From contig NZ_JPVO01000040.1 of the NCBI RefSeq assembly GCF_000772955.1, forward strand, positions 21,186 through 85,185: 64,000 bases of DNA, in the 5' to 3' direction. Below the pieces are notes generated by a model that saw only the letters and a program-made list of their open reading frames with translations, was not told the DNA's origin and did no database searches. The translations under genes and the position numbers were made by a program. Each line of letters begins with the position of its first letter. The first letter of the stretch is position 1. The stretch is from Ureibacillus sinduriensis BLB-1 = JCM 15800. GTDB taxonomy: Bacteria; Bacillota; Bacilli; Bacillales_A; Planococcaceae. Positions 26,485 through 35,753 of this stretch are shown here, piece after piece.

Positions 26485-28318
26485 TCTTCGTTAATTCCAT
26501 TAAGGATTTAAGAACAGGTTCGAAAGGTTGTTTTTCTCCGACCTTATAAAAATCTTTAAACAAATCCCCCTTATTTTTGAGACGTTCCAGTACAGCCGGT
26601 ATCGGGAAATTCTTTGGACTCAACCCGCTATTAACCTCATGCCATTCCAATGGAGTCGCAATTAGACCGGATTCGTTTCCTCTAGGTGAATAGGGGCTAA
26701 CAATCGTCTTACCTTCAGCATGCTGGATATAATCCAAATATAATCGGTTTTCTCGGTTCTTTTTCATTCGTTCGATTGTAAATGATTTTGGATTTTGTTC
26801 AACTAGAAACCTGCACACAAACTCTGTAAAAACTCTTGTTTCTTCAAACGTAAACGTGTCCTTCGGCAGCGGAATATAAATCTGCAATCCCTTGCCACCG
26901 GATGTTTTGACAAAAGAGTGTAAATTGAATTTATCAAATATTGCTTTCATGCTCAATGCGGCTTCAATAGCTAATGAAAAATCATCAACAGAAGGCGGAT
27001 CTAAATCAAATACAATTTCTGTAGGGTAAATTGTATCAATAGTTTTAAAGGGGATATGGTATTCAATTGCAAGTTGGTTTCCTAACCATAACAACGTCTT
27101 CATATCATTGCATACAATATATTCAATATCTTCTTCAACACTAGTTTTGATAAAACTTGGGGTGTAATCCGGTGCATTTTTTTGATAAAAGCTTTCCCCT
27201 GGCACTCCGTGCGGAAAGCGGATTGTTGTTAGTAAACGATTTTGCAAAAAAGGCAATAGGAAAGGTGCCACCTCTTGGAGATAGTAAATATAATCATCCT
27301 TTACTAAACCGACCGCTGGCCAAATAGGCTTATCGGGATGAGTAATTGCGACTTTGTCAGGTACTGAATTCAGCGCACGCAACATTCTTTTCCAGGTTGC
27401 CTCTTTTGGGGGTACATCAAATCGAAAAGCTTCAAAACGCGGTTCCCGAAGCTTCTTCCCATCGAAGTCAATACAAGCTACATCAATACAAATGGAGGGG
27501 GGGAGTGTCCAGGTAGTAGTCGAGGTTTTCATTCCGTTGGCTTGAAAGAAAGCTGAAAGTGTTTGGAGCTCTTCATCTTCCAGACCATGACGGAAAGTAG
27601 TAACCTCTATTAGTTCATCTTCAGCGTAGACCGCTCCATTAAAATAACCGTTCATTTGATCGAAAAGCGTTAGAATTATTGTTACAATACGCCAATTTTT
27701 CACCTTTAGCCAATGGTTTGTTCTTTTCCCGCCCTCCCAAATACTGTTTTTCCTTTTGGCAATCATCCCCTCAGCATTCCATTCCGTAATCTTTTCCCAA
27801 AGTCGTTCACTGTCATTAAACACCTTTATCATTTGAATCGTGCCCTTATCTTTATAGGAAGGGGAAAGTGGGAAATCCAGAGTTTTAAACAAGGAATGTA
27901 TTTTGTTTTTACGAGTTTCGAGTGTTGATTGCGTAATATTTTCGCCATTTAACTGCAATAAATCAAATGCAATGAAATTACAGGGGAACTTGTCTCCGGA
28001 TTCAAGTATCGTCTTTTTAGTTCGCATTCTTCCACGGGACTGAACTATTGAAAAATTACTTTTAAAATCATTTTGCAAGTAGACAAGTTCACCATCTAGA
28101 ACAATTGGTAAATGGGGATTCATTCTATTCTGCATGACATCGCAAAACTCGACGATTTCTGGAAAGTACTCTGTTAAATCTTTATCATTGCGACTAGTTA
28201 ATGTCACCCTATCTGTATCCCATCTTAAAATGCATCGAAAGCCATCATACTTTACTTCGTATATCCAATCGTTACTTGTCGGGACAGTGGCGGCCGAAGT
28301 TAGGAGCATTGGTTTCAT
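26477..28318 (-). CDS. ligD: ATP-dependent DNA ligase LigD (ligase-polymerase)
   Basis: The end-joining ligase of bacterial NHEJ, 613 residues. The ligase domain comes first: motif I KYDGFR has the adenylated Lys23, and further motifs run to about residue 300. A primase-like polymerase domain follows (HPDKPIWP, then FDLDPP with the metal-binding DxD). There is no 3'-phosphoesterase domain, the same order as in B. subtilis LigD. The partner Ku gene is divergent, 104 bp away. In spores and stationary cells the pair repairs double-strand breaks without a template. The ligase and polymerase motifs look intact. Confidence 0.93.
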   Translation of the reverse strand: MKPMLLTSAATVPTSNDWIYEVKYDGFRCILRWDTDRVTLTSRNDKDLTEYFPEIVEFCDVMQNRMNPHLPIVLDGELVYLQNDFKSNFSIVQSRGRMRTKKTILESGDKFPCNFIAFDLLQLNGENITQSTLETRKNKIHSLFKTLDFPLSPSYKDKGTIQMIKVFNDSERLWEKITEWNAEGMIAKRKNSIWEGGKRTNHWLKVKNWRIVTIILTLFDQMNGYFNGAVYAEDELIEVTTFRHGLEDEELQTLSAFFQANGMKTSTTTWTLPPSICIDVACIDFDGKKLREPRFEAFRFDVPPKEATWKRMLRALNSVPDKVAITHPDKPIWPAVGLVKDDYIYYLQEVAPFLLPFLQNRLLTTIRFPHGVPGESFYQKNAPDYTPSFIKTSVEEDIEYIVCNDMKTLLWLGNQLAIEYHIPFKTIDTIYPTEIVFDLDPPSVDDFSLAIEAALSMKAIFDKFNLHSFVKTSGGKGLQIYIPLPKDTFTFEETRVFTEFVCRFLVEQNPKSFTIERMKKNRENRLYLDYIQHAEGKTIVSPYSPRGNESGLIATPLEWHEVNSGLSPKNFPIPAVLERLKNKGDLFKDFYKVGEKQPFEPVLKSLMELTKKR

Positions 28319-28422
28319 GTTTGGAACCTCTTTTTTTTAGAGTTAGTTTTCAACTTATTTGAATGGTTATACATAGTTGAAGGTTGGAATCATCATAATA
28401 AAGAAAAAGCAGGTGAACGAAA

Positions 28423-29265
28423 TTGCATACAGTTTGGAAAGGTAGTATCAGCTTTGGACTTGTCAATATACCAGTAAAACTTCATACAGCAACTGAAAAT
28501 AAAGATATTAAACTGAGGCAGCTCCACAAAGAATGCAACAGCCCGATTAATTATCAAAAGGTCTGTTCGGTTTGTGAGAAGGAAGTAAAAAGTGAAGACA
28601 TCGTCAAAGCTTATGAATACTCCAAAAATAAATTTGTTGTGTTGGATGATGACGAGCTTGAAAAACTCCGCAAGGAAAATGAGGAAAAAGCGGTAGAGAT
28701 TATTGAGTTTGTAAAGCTTGAAGAAATCGACCCTATCTATTTTGAGAGAAGTTATTTTATGGCCCCGGATACTGGAGGGGGGAAGGCATATGCACTTTTA
28801 CGGAAGGCACTGGGCGATTCGGGGAAAATTGGTGTTGCGAAAATTACAATCCGTTCGAAGGAACAACTAGCCATTGTTCGTGTTTATGGGGAAACATTAA
28901 TCATGGAGACAATCCACTTTCCTGATGAAGTGCGAAGTACAGAGGAGGTCCCCAACATTCCAAGCGAAGAAAAAGTCACTGAAAAGGAACTTGATACCGC
29001 GTTAATGTTGATTGAACAATTGACTGCCCAATTTGAACCTGATAAATACCAGGATGATTACCGGACAGCGTTGCTTGAATTGATCGAACAGAAGAAAAAT
29101 GGTGAGTTGACGGTTACGGTGAGCGAAAAAGAGACGGTTATACCATCCGATATGACGGATTTGATGGCGGCTTTACAAGCATCCCTCGATAAAACATCAA
29201 CTACAAAAAAGAAAACGACTACAAGAAAACGGAAGACAACAGCAGCAGAGAAAAAAGAGGCTTAG
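28423..29265 (+). CDS. ku: Non-homologous end-joining protein Ku
   Basis: A 280-residue Ku homodimer subunit, which rings DNA ends and recruits LigD. It opens with the family motif WKGSISFGLVNIPVKL and has the Cys-containing HKECNSPINYQKVCSVC segment. The Ku core ends near residue 250. A 25-residue Lys/Thr/Arg-rich tail (KKKTTTRKRKTTAAEKK) follows, of the type known to aid DNA binding and ligase recruitment. The start is TTG with AGGTGAAC upstream. It is divergent from ligD, so the two may share control in the 104-bp gap. Confidence 0.94.
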   Translation: MHTVWKGSISFGLVNIPVKLHTATENKDIKLRQLHKECNSPINYQKVCSVCEKEVKSEDIVKAYEYSKNKFVVLDDDELEKLRKENEEKAVEIIEFVKLEEIDPIYFERSYFMAPDTGGGKAYALLRKALGDSGKIGVAKITIRSKEQLAIVRVYGETLIMETIHFPDEVRSTEEVPNIPSEEKVTEKELDTALMLIEQLTAQFEPDKYQDDYRTALLELIEQKKNGELTVTVSEKETVIPSDMTDLMAALQASLDKTSTTKKKTTTRKRKTTAAEKKEA

Positions 29266-29384
29266 TTCATTTCCGAATTCCGAAACAAAGGATATTCCAC
29301 AGAGTAATCTTCTAATCCAGACTCAACGAATATGTAGGATGAGCTTCAAATTTGGGCAACTTCGGCTTATAAATTACACTTGAA

Positions 29385-29427
29385 AAAAACACAACTCTCC
29401 TGAATCCAGGACCCGAGTTGTGTTTTT
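29385..29427. terminator. Bidirectional terminator between ku and the EIIC gene
   Basis: AAAAACACAACTC and GAGTTGTGTTTTT form a perfect 13-bp stem, with A- and T-runs at its base, so it can act in both directions. Confidence 0.85.
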
Positions 29428-29431
29428 AATA

Positions 29432-30469
29432 TCATTCAAAATCCAGCTTGTAATCTTCATCCTTAATAAGTTTCAGTTTCTTTTTAAATATATAGATAAA
29501 GATCAAGTTTAGAATGAGCGGGAGGATAAAGAACATGCTTAGCATGATGGCGATGTTCGGTGCGGACCAGCCGCCGTCTGCCAAATTTATATAATTTAAC
29601 GGACCAACCAATCCAGATAAACCAAATCCGGCACTATATGGTGTGCCTTGCACATTAAAGACGCCTGCAAGGCCACCGAGTATGGCAGCGGATATTAACA
29701 TGGGAATTGCAATGGTTGGCTTCATAAAGAAGTTTCGCATTTGGATTTTAGGTGAACCCAAAACGTGCGCCAATGCAGTGCCTAATGAATTTGCTTTCAG
29801 ACTGGCCAGGAATAAGCCCATACCGACTGCAACAATGCCTAAATTTGCAGCTCCTGATCCGATGCCCGACAGCATAATAACAGTAGCGATTCCAACAGTA
29901 GAGATAGGAGAAATAATTACAATTCCAAATATGACAGCAAGCAATGCGCCCATCAGGATAGGCTGTAGCCCAGTCAGATAAGCAACTACTTCACCTACCA
30001 GACCAGCACCTGTTTTAACGTAAGGTAAAATCATGTACCCTATCATCCCCGGTATAACTACTGATAACATCGGCATTAAGAGAATGGAGTATTCTTTCAG
30101 TTTTTCGCCGACAAGTTTTACAAAAAGTACGGCAAGAGCAGCTGTTAATCCTGAGTTAAGTGTTACACCAATACCGTTTAGTGTAAACAGACCTTCAGCG
30201 GTTTTCATAATTGCCCCACTTCCTATTACAGTGGCGATACCGACACACGCCGTTTGAATCTGTGTTAATTTAAACTGCATACCTACCAAAATACCCGTTA
30301 GCAGTGGAAGCATACTCATGATAACAACAGTTGCATCAAACAGATGCTGCAGTGCTGGCACAGAAGGTATGATTAATTTCAGTATTTCACCAAGTAAGGC
30401 ATTGGGAATCAGAGCGACTACGATGGCGATACTCATCCCATTTAGGAGTTTGCTGAAGAAATCCTTCAT
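29432..30469 (-). CDS. PTS EIIC-type membrane transporter, orphan
   Basis: A 345-residue polytopic protein resembling the PTS_EIIC_2 group of sugar permeases, with about nine hydrophobic segments rich in Gly and Ala. The loop PISTVGIATVIMLSGIGSGAANLG fits this group. There are no EIIA or EIIB domains, and none is encoded nearby, so phosphorylation would need partners elsewhere, or it may act as a non-PTS carrier. The substrate is unknown. A perfect 14-bp palindrome lies about 65 bp upstream of its start and may be an operator. Its stop is 5 bp from the shared terminator. Confidence 0.75.
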   Translation of the reverse strand: MKDFFSKLLNGMSIAIVVALIPNALLGEILKLIIPSVPALQHLFDATVVIMSMLPLLTGILVGMQFKLTQIQTACVGIATVIGSGAIMKTAEGLFTLNGIGVTLNSGLTAALAVLFVKLVGEKLKEYSILLMPMLSVVIPGMIGYMILPYVKTGAGLVGEVVAYLTGLQPILMGALLAVIFGIVIISPISTVGIATVIMLSGIGSGAANLGIVAVGMGLFLASLKANSLGTALAHVLGSPKIQMRNFFMKPTIAIPMLISAAILGGLAGVFNVQGTPYSAGFGLSGLVGPLNYINLADGGWSAPNIAIMLSMFFILPLILNLIFIYIFKKKLKLIKDEDYKLDFE

Positions 30470-30532
30470 ATGTAATAACCTCTTTCTAGAATCATTATTT
30501 GTTTTATTATGTATCGAGTTTTAGTTTAGCGC

Positions 30533-30546
30533 TTCAACGCGTTGAA
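30533..30546 (-). promoter_or_regulatory. Palindromic operator-like site upstream of EIIC gene
   Basis: TTCAACGCGTTGAA is a perfect 14-bp palindrome. Its centre is GC, not the CG of a cre site, so it is not a CcpA match. A LacI-like or other repressor is possible. Confidence 0.5.
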
Positions 30547-30714
30547 TTATTGAATTGTAGTTAGTTTATCTCAAATCTTTAAACTTGTAAACACAAATAT
30601 GATCAAGGATAATAATTAGGCTTGATTTTCCTATTTATTCGCCTTTTTTATAGTCTTAAGTATAATGGAAACTATATAGTAAAATTGTTAAATACATAGA
30701 AGGAGCATTTATAT

Positions 30715-31086
30715 ATGAACATCTTATTATTGATTGGTGCAATTTTGGCATTTGTAGGAGTAGTTCTTGGTGCGTTTGGGGCGCATGCGTTAAAAGATAA
30801 GTTTCCCGAGCCGCGTTATGAACAAATTTGGAACACAGCAGTTCAATATCAAATGTACCATGGATTAGGTTTAATCTTGTTGGGCATTCTTTCAATGGAT
30901 GCGTTATTAGGAAGCTCGAGTTTATTATCCTGGGCTGGATACCTAATGTTTGCGGGTATTGTGTTTTTTTCTGGAAGTTTGTATGTCTTGTCCGTAACGG
31001 GAGTTAAGAAATTAGGTGCAATTACACCGATTGGCGGTCTCCTATTTTTAGCAGCTTGGATGTTGGTAATTATAGAAGTGCTTTGA
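30715..31086 (+). CDS. DUF423 family membrane protein (YwdK-like)
   Basis: A 123-residue protein with four hydrophobic helices. The family signature GAFGAHALK follows helix 1, then YQMYHGLGLILLG and the final GGLLFLAAW helix. DUF423 proteins (B. subtilis YwdK, E. coli YgdD) are inner-membrane proteins of unknown function. The ATG has GAAGGAGC upstream. The gene is monocistronic with its own terminator. Confidence 0.88.
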   Translation: MNILLLIGAILAFVGVVLGAFGAHALKDKFPEPRYEQIWNTAVQYQMYHGLGLILLGILSMDALLGSSSLLSWAGYLMFAGIVFFSGSLYVLSVTGVKKLGAITPIGGLLFLAAWMLVIIEVL

Positions 31087-31094
31087 ATGTTGTA

Positions 31095-31130
31095 AGGAGT
31101 GGTCCAGTGATGCCGGGCCACTTCTTTTTT
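31095..31130 (+). terminator. Terminator after the DUF423 gene
   Basis: AAGGAGTGGTCC pairs with GGGCCACTTCTT (minor mismatches), followed by TTTTTT. Confidence 0.75.
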
Positions 31131-31324
31131 CAGTTTTGAAGCATTCGTGCCCTTGAACGAGCAAAGATATTAAGCGCAAGTTTTAATGCAATATCCTCAA
31201 AGTGAAAAGTAACGCATAACTATTAAAAATAAAAGAAACATATTTGATGCCACAGTACATTGAAACAAACTATAGCTTTTGGGGTATTCTTCTTGTATAG
31301 AGAACTATATGAGGAGTGTTCATA

Positions 31325-32506
31325 ATGCTAAAAGAGATTTACGCTGATTTACATATCCATATTGGACGTACTGAAAAGGGAAGAGCGGTTAAAATTACAG
31401 GCAGTAGAAATTTGACGCTAAAGAATATATTGGAAACGGCTACTTCCAGGAAGGGGTTAGATTTAATCGGCATTATTGACTGCCACTCACCGGAAGTCAT
31501 CGAAGAAATGGAACAACTAATTCGAGACGGGAAAGCAAGAGAACTCCCAGGTGGCGGAATCCGATACGAAAATACAACATTGATTCCAGGTTCGGAGATA
31601 GAAATTTATGATGAAAATTGCCACGGGCCCATTCATGTCCTGGCATATTTCAAGACGATTGAAAAGATGCGGGAATTCTCATTATGGATGAGCACAAAGC
31701 AAAAAAATATTCACCTCAGCTCACAGCGTATCTACTGTGATGGCCGAACATTGCAGCAAAGGGTAAGCGATTTGGATGGGCTTTTCATCCCGGCCCATGT
31801 TTTCACTCCTTTTAAAAGTCTCTTCGGTAGGGGGGTGGAGAAAAGCTTAAGGGAAGTATTTGACCCACACTTGATAGACGGAATTGAATTGGGTTTAAGT
31901 TCGGACACAGATATGGTTAAAGGGATGAGCGATCTTGCACCTTATACATTTGTTACAAATTCGGACGCCCATTCACTTGGAAAGCTTGCTCGTGAATATC
32001 AAAAAATCAGAGTGGAGGATGCAAGTTTTGATGAGCTGAAAAAAGCACTCCATCAACAAGAAGGAAGAACAATTAGCGCAAATTACGGCTTAAATCCGCT
32101 GCTTGGGAAATATCATGAAACGGTATGCGCAGACTGTGGTGAGCAAATAGATGAAGAAGGGCAAACCCGCTGCCCCTATTGTGGAAAAGAACATTTAATC
32201 AAAGGCGTAGCTAAAAGGATTGCTGAATTAACGGATGCACCTTTGCAAGTAATAGAAAGACCACCTTATATCCACCAAGTGCCATTAGATTTTATCCCTG
32301 GAATTGGACCGAAAACGATAACGAAACTGTTAGATGCTTTTGGAACGGAAATGAACATACTGCATGAAGCCTCAATAGAAGATTTAAAGAAAGTGATACC
32401 AGAAAAATTGGCCAATAGCATACACTTGGCAAGAACAGGGAGATTGGGAATAAAAGTTGGCGGGGGAGGAGTATACGGCAAGGTTGATGCCACCGCATCC
32501 GAATAA
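31325..32506 (+). CDS. Endonuclease Q family PHP-domain protein
   Basis: A 393-residue protein of the EndoQ family. An N-terminal PHP metallohydrolase domain has DLHIHIG (residues 8-14) and later DCHSPEV, PAHVFTP and NSDAHS metal ligands. A four-cysteine zinc ribbon follows (CADCGEQ...CPYCG), then a helix-hairpin-helix, IPGIGPKTITKL. EndoQ cuts DNA 5' of hypoxanthine, uracil and abasic sites; it was characterised in archaea and some Bacillus. The gene lies 2 kb from ku and 3 kb from ligD, which makes this a small DNA-repair neighbourhood. I chose ATG 31325, 8 bp after GAGGAG; a GTG at 31316 overlaps that site. Confidence 0.86.
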   Translation: MLKEIYADLHIHIGRTEKGRAVKITGSRNLTLKNILETATSRKGLDLIGIIDCHSPEVIEEMEQLIRDGKARELPGGGIRYENTTLIPGSEIEIYDENCHGPIHVLAYFKTIEKMREFSLWMSTKQKNIHLSSQRIYCDGRTLQQRVSDLDGLFIPAHVFTPFKSLFGRGVEKSLREVFDPHLIDGIELGLSSDTDMVKGMSDLAPYTFVTNSDAHSLGKLAREYQKIRVEDASFDELKKALHQQEGRTISANYGLNPLLGKYHETVCADCGEQIDEEGQTRCPYCGKEHLIKGVAKRIAELTDAPLQVIERPPYIHQVPLDFIPGIGPKTITKLLDAFGTEMNILHEASIEDLKKVIPEKLANSIHLARTGRLGIKVGGGGVYGKVDATASE

Positions 32507-32559
32507 ATGCTTTGAAGCAAATGAATTTAAAGGATAATGACGGTTTATATAGAAAGTAA

Positions 32560-32610
32560 AAAAACAAGCTACTTTGTTTAAGACGGGGAATCTTAAACGT
32601 AGCTTGTTTT
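32560..32610 (+). terminator. Strong terminator after the EndoQ-like gene
   Basis: AAAACAAGCTAC and GTAGCTTGTTTT form a long stem that continues with GTTTAAGA / TCTTAAAC around CGGGGAA, with one internal mismatch. Confidence 0.82.
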
Positions 32611-32716
32611 AAAGGGATGTATGTCACTTGGACATATATTTATAGCAAATTGGGGAATTTGTGGTTTTGGGTTACCACAAAAATTTGCTAGGGGATACGT
32701 TAATAATATAACCAGG

Positions 32717-32749
32717 TTTCTCAAATTTTATATCATGATATTTGAGAAA
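32717..32749. repeat. Inverted repeat at the 3' end of the esterase gene
   Basis: TTTCTCAAAT (32717-32726) and ATTTGAGAAA (32740-32749) flank a 13-nt spacer holding the esterase stop codon. No T-run follows on the minus strand, so it is at best a weak terminator. Confidence 0.5.
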
Positions 32750-33506
32750 TATTTAATTTTTCTTCATTCCATTTCAGTCCTTCAAAGAAACGATAGATTT
32801 CTTCGAAAACGAGCTCCTTTTCCTGGTCAAGCGTCAAAATATGGCCAGAATTGATAAAGCTTTTAACTGATTTAATGCGAGATTTGACGGAATTATATAT
32901 TAGATCTGCACTTTCGCAGTAATAATCATCATCACGAAGTCCACGTAAAATATGAACCGGTGTTTGAATCGTTTCAAGTTTTTCGCTAGTTTCGTTGATC
33001 ATGCCTTGTAAATACTCCAATGCAGGCATACGGTATTTTTCGGCAATTTCTTTGGGCTGGTCGGATTGTTCGTCGAATGTGCCAGCTAATTTTTTATATT
33101 TAATCGTGTAGTCAATAATACGCTCTTGTAAGCTATCGATACTTTTTGCTAATGCAGGAGCGGACATTGCAACGATTGCTTTTGTTGGACGTTCTTCACC
33201 AAGTTTTAATGAGAAAATTCCACCAAGTGAAACACCTGCAACAGCGATTTCATCATAACCTCTATTTTTTAGCTCATCATAACCTTCGAGAACACTGTTC
33301 CACCATTCAATTGGATTTGTTTGAATAAGTGTCACAGGGTCGCCACCATGACCTTTGTATAATGGTGCATGTACTGTGTAGTTGCGATCTGCTAAATATC
33401 TACCCAGACGTTTAACGTCGTTTGTATTTCCAGTAAAACCATGAAGTAATAGAACGGCACGATTACCTTTTTCAATCATAAATGGTTTCGGAGGAATGAT
33501 TTTCAT
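32733..33506 (-). CDS. Alpha/beta hydrolase, Est30-type carboxylesterase
   Basis: A 257-residue cytoplasmic serine hydrolase. It has the oxyanion-hole motif LLLHGFTGN near residue 20-28 and the nucleophile elbow GVSLGG near residue 92-97. An Asp in LRGLRDDDYY and a His in NSGHILTLD complete the triad. Sequence and length match Geobacillus Est30 and the Bacillus carboxylesterase/monoglyceride lipase group, which hydrolyse short-chain esters or monoacylglycerols. It is divergent from a LysR gene 194 bp away, which may or may not regulate it. Confidence 0.87.
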   Translation of the reverse strand: MKIIPPKPFMIEKGNRAVLLLHGFTGNTNDVKRLGRYLADRNYTVHAPLYKGHGGDPVTLIQTNPIEWWNSVLEGYDELKNRGYDEIAVAGVSLGGIFSLKLGEERPTKAIVAMSAPALAKSIDSLQERIIDYTIKYKKLAGTFDEQSDQPKEIAEKYRMPALEYLQGMINETSEKLETIQTPVHILRGLRDDDYYCESADLIYNSVKSRIKSVKSFINSGHILTLDQEKELVFEEIYRFFEGLKWNEEKLNISQIS

Positions 33507-33600
33507 TTTTATTTGGCTCCTTTAATTAATTAGATGTGACAAATATTCGAAATTTTTATATGAAGTATTGTTTTTATTATTTATATTTGATATGCAAACT

Positions 33601-33618
33601 TAATATCTAAGCTTATTA
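33601..33618. promoter_or_regulatory. Possible LysR-type binding site
   Basis: TAATATCTAAGCTTATTA is an imperfect dyad of the T-N11-A type in the gap between the esterase and LysR genes. The assignment is a guess from position and symmetry. Confidence 0.35.
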
Positions 33619-33699
33619 TAGTGTTAACAATACATAAGTACAATTTATTGTTTTTATCATTTTCATTCCAAATAGTTATCAATTAAAGAGGGGGATAAA

Positions 33700-34584
33700 A
33701 TGGAAATCCAACAGCTTGAATATTTTAAAATCGTTGCAGAAATGCAGCATATGACACATGCAGCTGAACAGTTAAATATTTCACAGCCAGCCCTTAGCAA
33801 GTCGATTTCCAATATTGAGCTGGAAATCGGTGTTCCATTATTCGATAGGCAAGGGAGATCGATTAGCCTCAATCGTTACGGCAAACTCTTTTTAGCAAGT
33901 GCCAATGCAATTTTACATGAATATGAAAAGGCGAAAGCGGAAATCAGCAGTCTTGTCAAGCCTGGATACGGTGATGTGGCTTTTGGCTTTATTCATACTC
34001 TTGGGATGGAAGTGGTTCCCGAATTAATGGCCCATGTTCCCGAAAAATATCCCAATATGAAGTTTACACTAACTCAAGCTGCTTCCTATAACCTTTTAAA
34101 ATGGCTTGAGGAAGGACAGGTTGATTTATGTTTATCCCAACGCATCGAGTCAAAAACAATCAATATCGAATGGATTGAGCTATGGAGCGAGGAGTTATTT
34201 GTGATTGTTCCAAAGAATCACCGTTTTGCCGATCGTGAAACAATCAAACTCGAAGAAATAAAGGACGAACCTTTTATTTCGATCAAACGGGGAAATGCTT
34301 TGCGTCAAATTGTGGATAAATTTTTTAAGGAAGCCGGAATAACAACAAATATTACATTTGCCGGTGAAGAAATGCATACCGTTGCCGGTTTCGTTGGAGC
34401 GGGGCTGGGTGTTTCTCTTATTCCCAATATTAAGGGATTGAATGAGTATAATGTTTGCAAAATTCGTGTAAGTGAGCCGATTTGCGAAAGGAAGATAGGT
34501 GTTTCGTGGGCTGGGGGCCGATATTTATCACCTGCTGCCGTCCAGTTTAAAGAGTATTTAGTGGAGTACTTTAAGGAAAAATAA
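33700..34584 (+). CDS. LysR family transcriptional regulator
   Basis: A 294-residue LysR regulator. The N-terminal winged helix-turn-helix is HAAEQLNISQPALSKSISNIE (about residues 20-40), preceded by QLEYFKIVAE. The C-terminal periplasmic-binding-like domain starts near residue 90. It resembles the GltC/YvbU-type group in Bacillales, but the effector cannot be assigned. It starts 6-10 bp after AGAGGGGG. The divergent esterase or the downstream Sel1 gene are candidate targets. Confidence 0.88.
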   Translation: MEIQQLEYFKIVAEMQHMTHAAEQLNISQPALSKSISNIELEIGVPLFDRQGRSISLNRYGKLFLASANAILHEYEKAKAEISSLVKPGYGDVAFGFIHTLGMEVVPELMAHVPEKYPNMKFTLTQAASYNLLKWLEEGQVDLCLSQRIESKTINIEWIELWSEELFVIVPKNHRFADRETIKLEEIKDEPFISIKRGNALRQIVDKFFKEAGITTNITFAGEEMHTVAGFVGAGLGVSLIPNIKGLNEYNVCKIRVSEPICERKIGVSWAGGRYLSPAAVQFKEYLVEYFKEK

Positions 34585-34626
34585 AAATATATTTTTTAAA
34601 AAAACATTGTAAAAGGTGAAGAGGCC

Positions 34627-35502
34627 ATGCTTTACGACCGTGAGTTATTTAAGAAATTACTGAATGACCATACTGAAACTTTTAATGCCGAAGAAATGGA
34701 TGAAGCATTAAATCTGTTTAACCTTGCTTTAGATGGCAATGATCGAGCCATGCTTGAAATTGCCTACTTATATAGGGCGATGGAAAATTATAATGATTCT
34801 GTGCATTGGTTGAAGGAAGCTGTACATCGAGGAAATAATGCTGCCATGTTCGAATTGGGTAATTGTTATTTTGAAGGGCTCGGGATAGATGAAAACTATG
34901 AACAAGCACTTCTTTACTATAAAAAGGCGGCAGAAAACGGTCATGCTGATAGTGCCAATAACTTGGCAGACATGTACTTGAATGGTGAGGGAGTGACCTT
35001 TGATGCAAAGACAGCCCTTTATTGGTTCAAGATTGCCGCCTCTCAAAATGTAGTGGAAGCGATGTTTACCCTGGGCATCATGTGTGAGCAAGGAATCGGC
35101 ATGGAACCTGATGAAGAAAGTGCCTTCCGCTATTACTTGCAATCCGCAAACGGTGGGTACGAGGATGCACAATATCGAGTGGGGACAATTTTTCTGGATG
35201 GGCTGCTTGGACAAGAAAGGAATATCGGGCATGCTTTACAGTGGTTTGAAAAAGCAGCACAAAGGCATCATATCGACTCTATTTATAATCTGGGCTTTTT
35301 ATATGAGAATGGATTGGGTATCCCCCGTAACGGGAAGAAGGCGCTCCATTATTACAAAAGGGCGGCGCTGCTTGGCGATTACCAATCAAAATTGAACATT
35401 GCCAGTATTTATGAGCTTGGTATCGACGTTCCGAAAAATCGAAAAGAAGCAGCAAAATGGCGTAATGTAGCAATGCACCAAATGCAACCAATGGAGGAAT
35501 AG
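34627..35502 (+). CDS. Sel1-like repeat protein
   Basis: A 291-residue all-helical protein made of about six Sel1/TPR-like repeats from residue 60 to the end, each of the form A-x-x-x-L-G-x-x-Y-x-x-G-x-G-(D/E)-x-A. Examples are AMFELGNCYFEGLGI, SANNLADMYLNGEGV and AMFTLGIMCEQGIGM. There is no signal peptide or transmembrane segment, so it is cytoplasmic. Sel1 proteins are scaffolds for protein-protein contacts; no partner is suggested here. It follows the LysR gene by 42 bp and may be co-transcribed. A terminator follows. Confidence 0.85.
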   Translation: MLYDRELFKKLLNDHTETFNAEEMDEALNLFNLALDGNDRAMLEIAYLYRAMENYNDSVHWLKEAVHRGNNAAMFELGNCYFEGLGIDENYEQALLYYKKAAENGHADSANNLADMYLNGEGVTFDAKTALYWFKIAASQNVVEAMFTLGIMCEQGIGMEPDEESAFRYYLQSANGGYEDAQYRVGTIFLDGLLGQERNIGHALQWFEKAAQRHHIDSIYNLGFLYENGLGIPRNGKKALHYYKRAALLGDYQSKLNIASIYELGIDVPKNRKEAAKWRNVAMHQMQPMEE

Positions 35503-35540
35503 AACTGTTTCCTCATCAAGCGTCCTACAAATAGTGATAC

Positions 35541-35579
35541 AAGGCTCCTTTTCTTTCTATTAGAAAAAGAGCCTTTTTT
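35541..35579 (+). terminator. Terminator after the Sel1 gene
   Basis: AAGGCTCCTTTTCT and AGAAAAAGAGCCTT form a stem around a 7-nt loop, followed by T's. Confidence 0.8.
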
Positions 35580-35753
35580 ATGGTCTATGTGCAATTTAAA
35601 AAACCCCAATGAATGGAAGGAGTATTATTTAGCTTTCTGTTACGAAGCAATGCATCATTGTTGTACGAATTTTGTAATAGAACTGACAGGTACTTTTACA
35701 GAAAAAAGTTTATACTAGAGAGGCAGATAGAATGAACGGTTAGGAGTGTCTTT

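Noticed and set aside
30533..30546. Palindrome considered as a CcpA cre site
   Set aside because: The central bases are GC, whereas cre needs central CG with TGWAAN flanks.
32717..32749. Inverted repeat considered as the esterase terminator
   Set aside because: There is no T-run on the minus strand after the stem, so it is recorded only as a repeat.
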